Origin: Bacillota bacterium
GTDB taxonomy: Bacteria; Bacillota; Sulfobacillia; JAJZYS01; JAJYTV01
NCBI GenBank assembly: GCA_021810725.1
Contig: JAJZIE010000172.1
Location: 1-5,597 of the forward strand
Length of the DNA stretch: 5,597 bases
Direction of reading: 5' to 3'
In this document: piece after piece, positions 4,260 through 5,597 of the stretch
Layout of the letters: each line of letters opens with the position of its first letter
How positions within the stretch are numbered: the first letter of the stretch is position 1
Translations under genes and position numbers: made by a program
The notes under the pieces: model-generated
Databases searched by the model: none
What the model was told of the DNA's origin: nothing
The model's input: only the letters and a program-made list of their open reading frames with translations

Positions 4260-5162
4260 CTACTTCGCGCCGAACGCCGGCGCCATGCCCTCCACATAGG
4301 CGGCCGGATCGAACGCGACCATGTCCTCCAGACCTTCGCCCAGCCCGACCAGCTTCACCGGCAGGTCGAGGGCCTTGCGCACGGCCAGCAGCGAACCACC
4401 CTTGGCCGCGCCGTCGAGCTTCGTGACGCAGATGCCCGTGAGCGGCACCGCCCCAAGAAAGCCCTGCGCTTGCGCCAGGGCGTTCTGCCCTGTCGCGCCG
4501 TCCACCACCAGCAGCACCTCGTGGGGCGCACCCTCGAGAGCGCGGGAGACTGCCCGCCCGATCTTGCCGAGTTCGTCGAGCAGACCCTGGCGGTTGTGGA
4601 GCCTCCCTGCCGTATCGACGATCACAAGATCCGCGTGGCGTTTCTCCGCCTGTTCGATCGCCTGGAACGCGACCGACGCCGGGTCCTGGCGCTCCCTGCC
4701 ACTGATGAGGTCCGCTTCGGCACGCTGCGCCCAGACGGCGAGCTGTTCGGTGGCCGCGGCCCTGTAGGTGTCCGCGGCGGCCAGCACCACCTTGCGTCCC
4801 TGCGCTCTGCCGTAGAGTTCGGCCAGCTTGCCCGCAGTCGTCGTCTTGCCCGCCCCGTTGATGCCCACCAGCAGCCAGACGGTCGGGCCCTGCTCCGCGA
4901 AGCGCAGGGGCGACGCCGGACCGGCGAGTCGTCCAAGTTCCTCGCGGAAGGCGTCCGGCATGTCCTCGATCGGGCGGCGCGCCAGCGCCGCGCGCACCTC
5001 TCGTGCGATCGCGACGCCACAGTCCGCGGTGATCAGGGCTTCCTCGACCGCGTCGAGCATCTCGTCGCGCGAGGCACCCTTCCCGCCCAGATCCTCGAGC
5101 CTGGCCCTAAGGGCCTGGCGCGTGCGCTCAAGCCCCTTGCGCCACTTGTCCCAGATCGCCAC
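4260..5162 (-). CDS. ftsY: FtsY, signal recognition particle receptor GTPase
   Basis: A 300-residue protein of the compact FtsY type. The N-terminal helix AIWDKWRKGLERTRQALRAR (2-21) serves as a short membrane-contact region in place of the long acidic A domain of E. coli. The NG domain follows, with G1 GINGAGKTT (100-108), DTYRAAATEQL (131-141), DTAGRLHN (183-190), VDGATGQNA (220-228), TKLDGAAKGG (247-256) and GLGEGLEDM (273-281). FtsY receives Ffh-ribosome complexes at the membrane; paired GTP hydrolysis releases the nascent chain to SecYEG. The start is GTG (5162-5160) with GGGGAGGA upstream at good spacing. Its first 35 nt overlap the end of smc, so the two genes are co-transcribed. The usual downstream neighbours ylxM and ffh lie beyond a 1.5-kb interruption. 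Confidence 0.97.
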   Translation of the reverse strand: MAIWDKWRKGLERTRQALRARLEDLGGKGASRDEMLDAVEEALITADCGVAIAREVRAALARRPIEDMPDAFREELGRLAGPASPLRFAEQGPTVWLLVGINGAGKTTTAGKLAELYGRAQGRKVVLAAADTYRAAATEQLAVWAQRAEADLISGRERQDPASVAFQAIEQAEKRHADLVIVDTAGRLHNRQGLLDELGKIGRAVSRALEGAPHEVLLVVDGATGQNALAQAQGFLGAVPLTGICVTKLDGAAKGGSLLAVRKALDLPVKLVGLGEGLEDMVAFDPAAYVEGMAPAFGAK

Positions 5163-5597
5163 CCTGGCCGTCCTCCCCTAGCTGGACCCCTGCGAGGCGC
5201 GTGACGCCCCGCTCCTGCATGGTCGTCCCGATCAGCTGGTCCGCGGCCTCCATCGTCGGCCGCTGGTGCGTGACCACCACGAGCTGCCGTCCCTGCTGAC
5301 GCCGCAGGAACTGGGCGAAGCGCTCGACATTCCGCTCGTCCAGGCTGGCTTCGATCTCGTCAAGAAGGTAGAAGGGAGGCGTCCGCAGGGCCGAAAGCGC
5401 GAAGAGGAAGCAGATCGCCGAGAGCGCCCTCTCCCCTCCGGAAAGCCACTTCAGGCGCACGGCCTCCTTGCCCGGCAGCTGCACCTCGAGGTCGATGCCA
5501 CTCGCGACCGGCACCAGTCCTGCCCGCGCGCCATTGCCGAACAGTTCCGCCGCAAGCTCCCCGAACCGGCGTCCGACGACGTCCAGAGCCTGCGCCA
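5128..5597 (-). CDS. smc: SMC chromosome segregation ATPase, C-terminal fragment
   Basis: The last 155 residues of SMC; the gene begins beyond the right edge. This is the C-lobe of the ABC-type head. It shows the signature motif LSGGERAL (51-58), Walker B plus D-loop FYLLDEIEASLDERNV (75-90) and the H-loop VTHQRPTME (108-116). It ends with TTMQERGVTRLAGVQL, as in Bacillus SMC (GVTMQEPGVSKLVSV). SMC dimers with ScpA and ScpB extrude DNA loops to organise and separate chromosomes. After the conserved end there is a glycine-rich tail of about 16 residues, most of which is encoded by the overlap with ftsY. The frame is open to the window edge and no defect is visible. Confidence 0.96.
   Translation of the reverse strand, partial: AQALDVVGRRFGELAAELFGNGARAGLVPVASGIDLEVQLPGKEAVRLKWLSGGERALSAICFLFALSALRTPPFYLLDEIEASLDERNVERFAQFLRRQQGRQLVVVTHQRPTMEAADQLIGTTMQERGVTRLAGVQLGEDGQGGDLGQVAQGA

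Overview
The window is about two-thirds G+C. It carries a conserved Bacillota-type housekeeping neighbourhood, smc-ftsY-ylxM-ffh-rpsP-khpA-rimM-trmD, all on the minus strand. YlxM directly before ffh and an SMC-FtsY pair are typical of Bacillota. With the high G+C and frequent GTG/TTG starts, a high-GC Bacillota lineage is likely (for example Symbiobacteriia-, Limnochordia- or Thermaerobacter-like). The genus cannot be read from the sequence.

From right to left: 5597-5128 is the 3' part of smc (ATPase C-lobe), which overlaps ftsY (5162-4260), the signal recognition particle (SRP) receptor GTPase. A GC-rich hairpin at 4212-4248 lies between the 3' ends of ftsY and a convergent plus-strand gene. 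The block 2916-4177 runs on the plus strand and holds a polytopic site-2-protease-family metalloprotease and a small single-domain rhodanese. This pair interrupts the otherwise standard ftsY-ylxM order.

The 181-bp gap at 2735-2915 is a divergent control region. It contains a good sigma-A-type promoter for the minus strand, a perfect 7-9-7 inverted repeat at the predicted transcription start, and a weaker candidate promoter for the protease gene. From 2734 down to 1, ylxM, ffh, rpsP, khpA, rimM and trmD (cut by the window edge) form one tightly packed operon. Most junctions overlap by 1-23 nt, and several starts are not ATG.

Functionally, the minus-strand genes serve co-translational membrane targeting (Ffh, FtsY, YlxM), ribosome structure and maturation (S16, RimM, TrmD, the RNA-binding KhpA) and chromosome condensation (SMC). 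The protease and rhodanese have no evident biochemical link to these genes. I found no mobile element, CRISPR array, tRNA, rRNA or clearly new system. The points most worth checking are the control region with its inverted repeat, the apparent CTG start of rpsP, the inserted protease-rhodanese block, and unusual residues in Ffh and YlxM.
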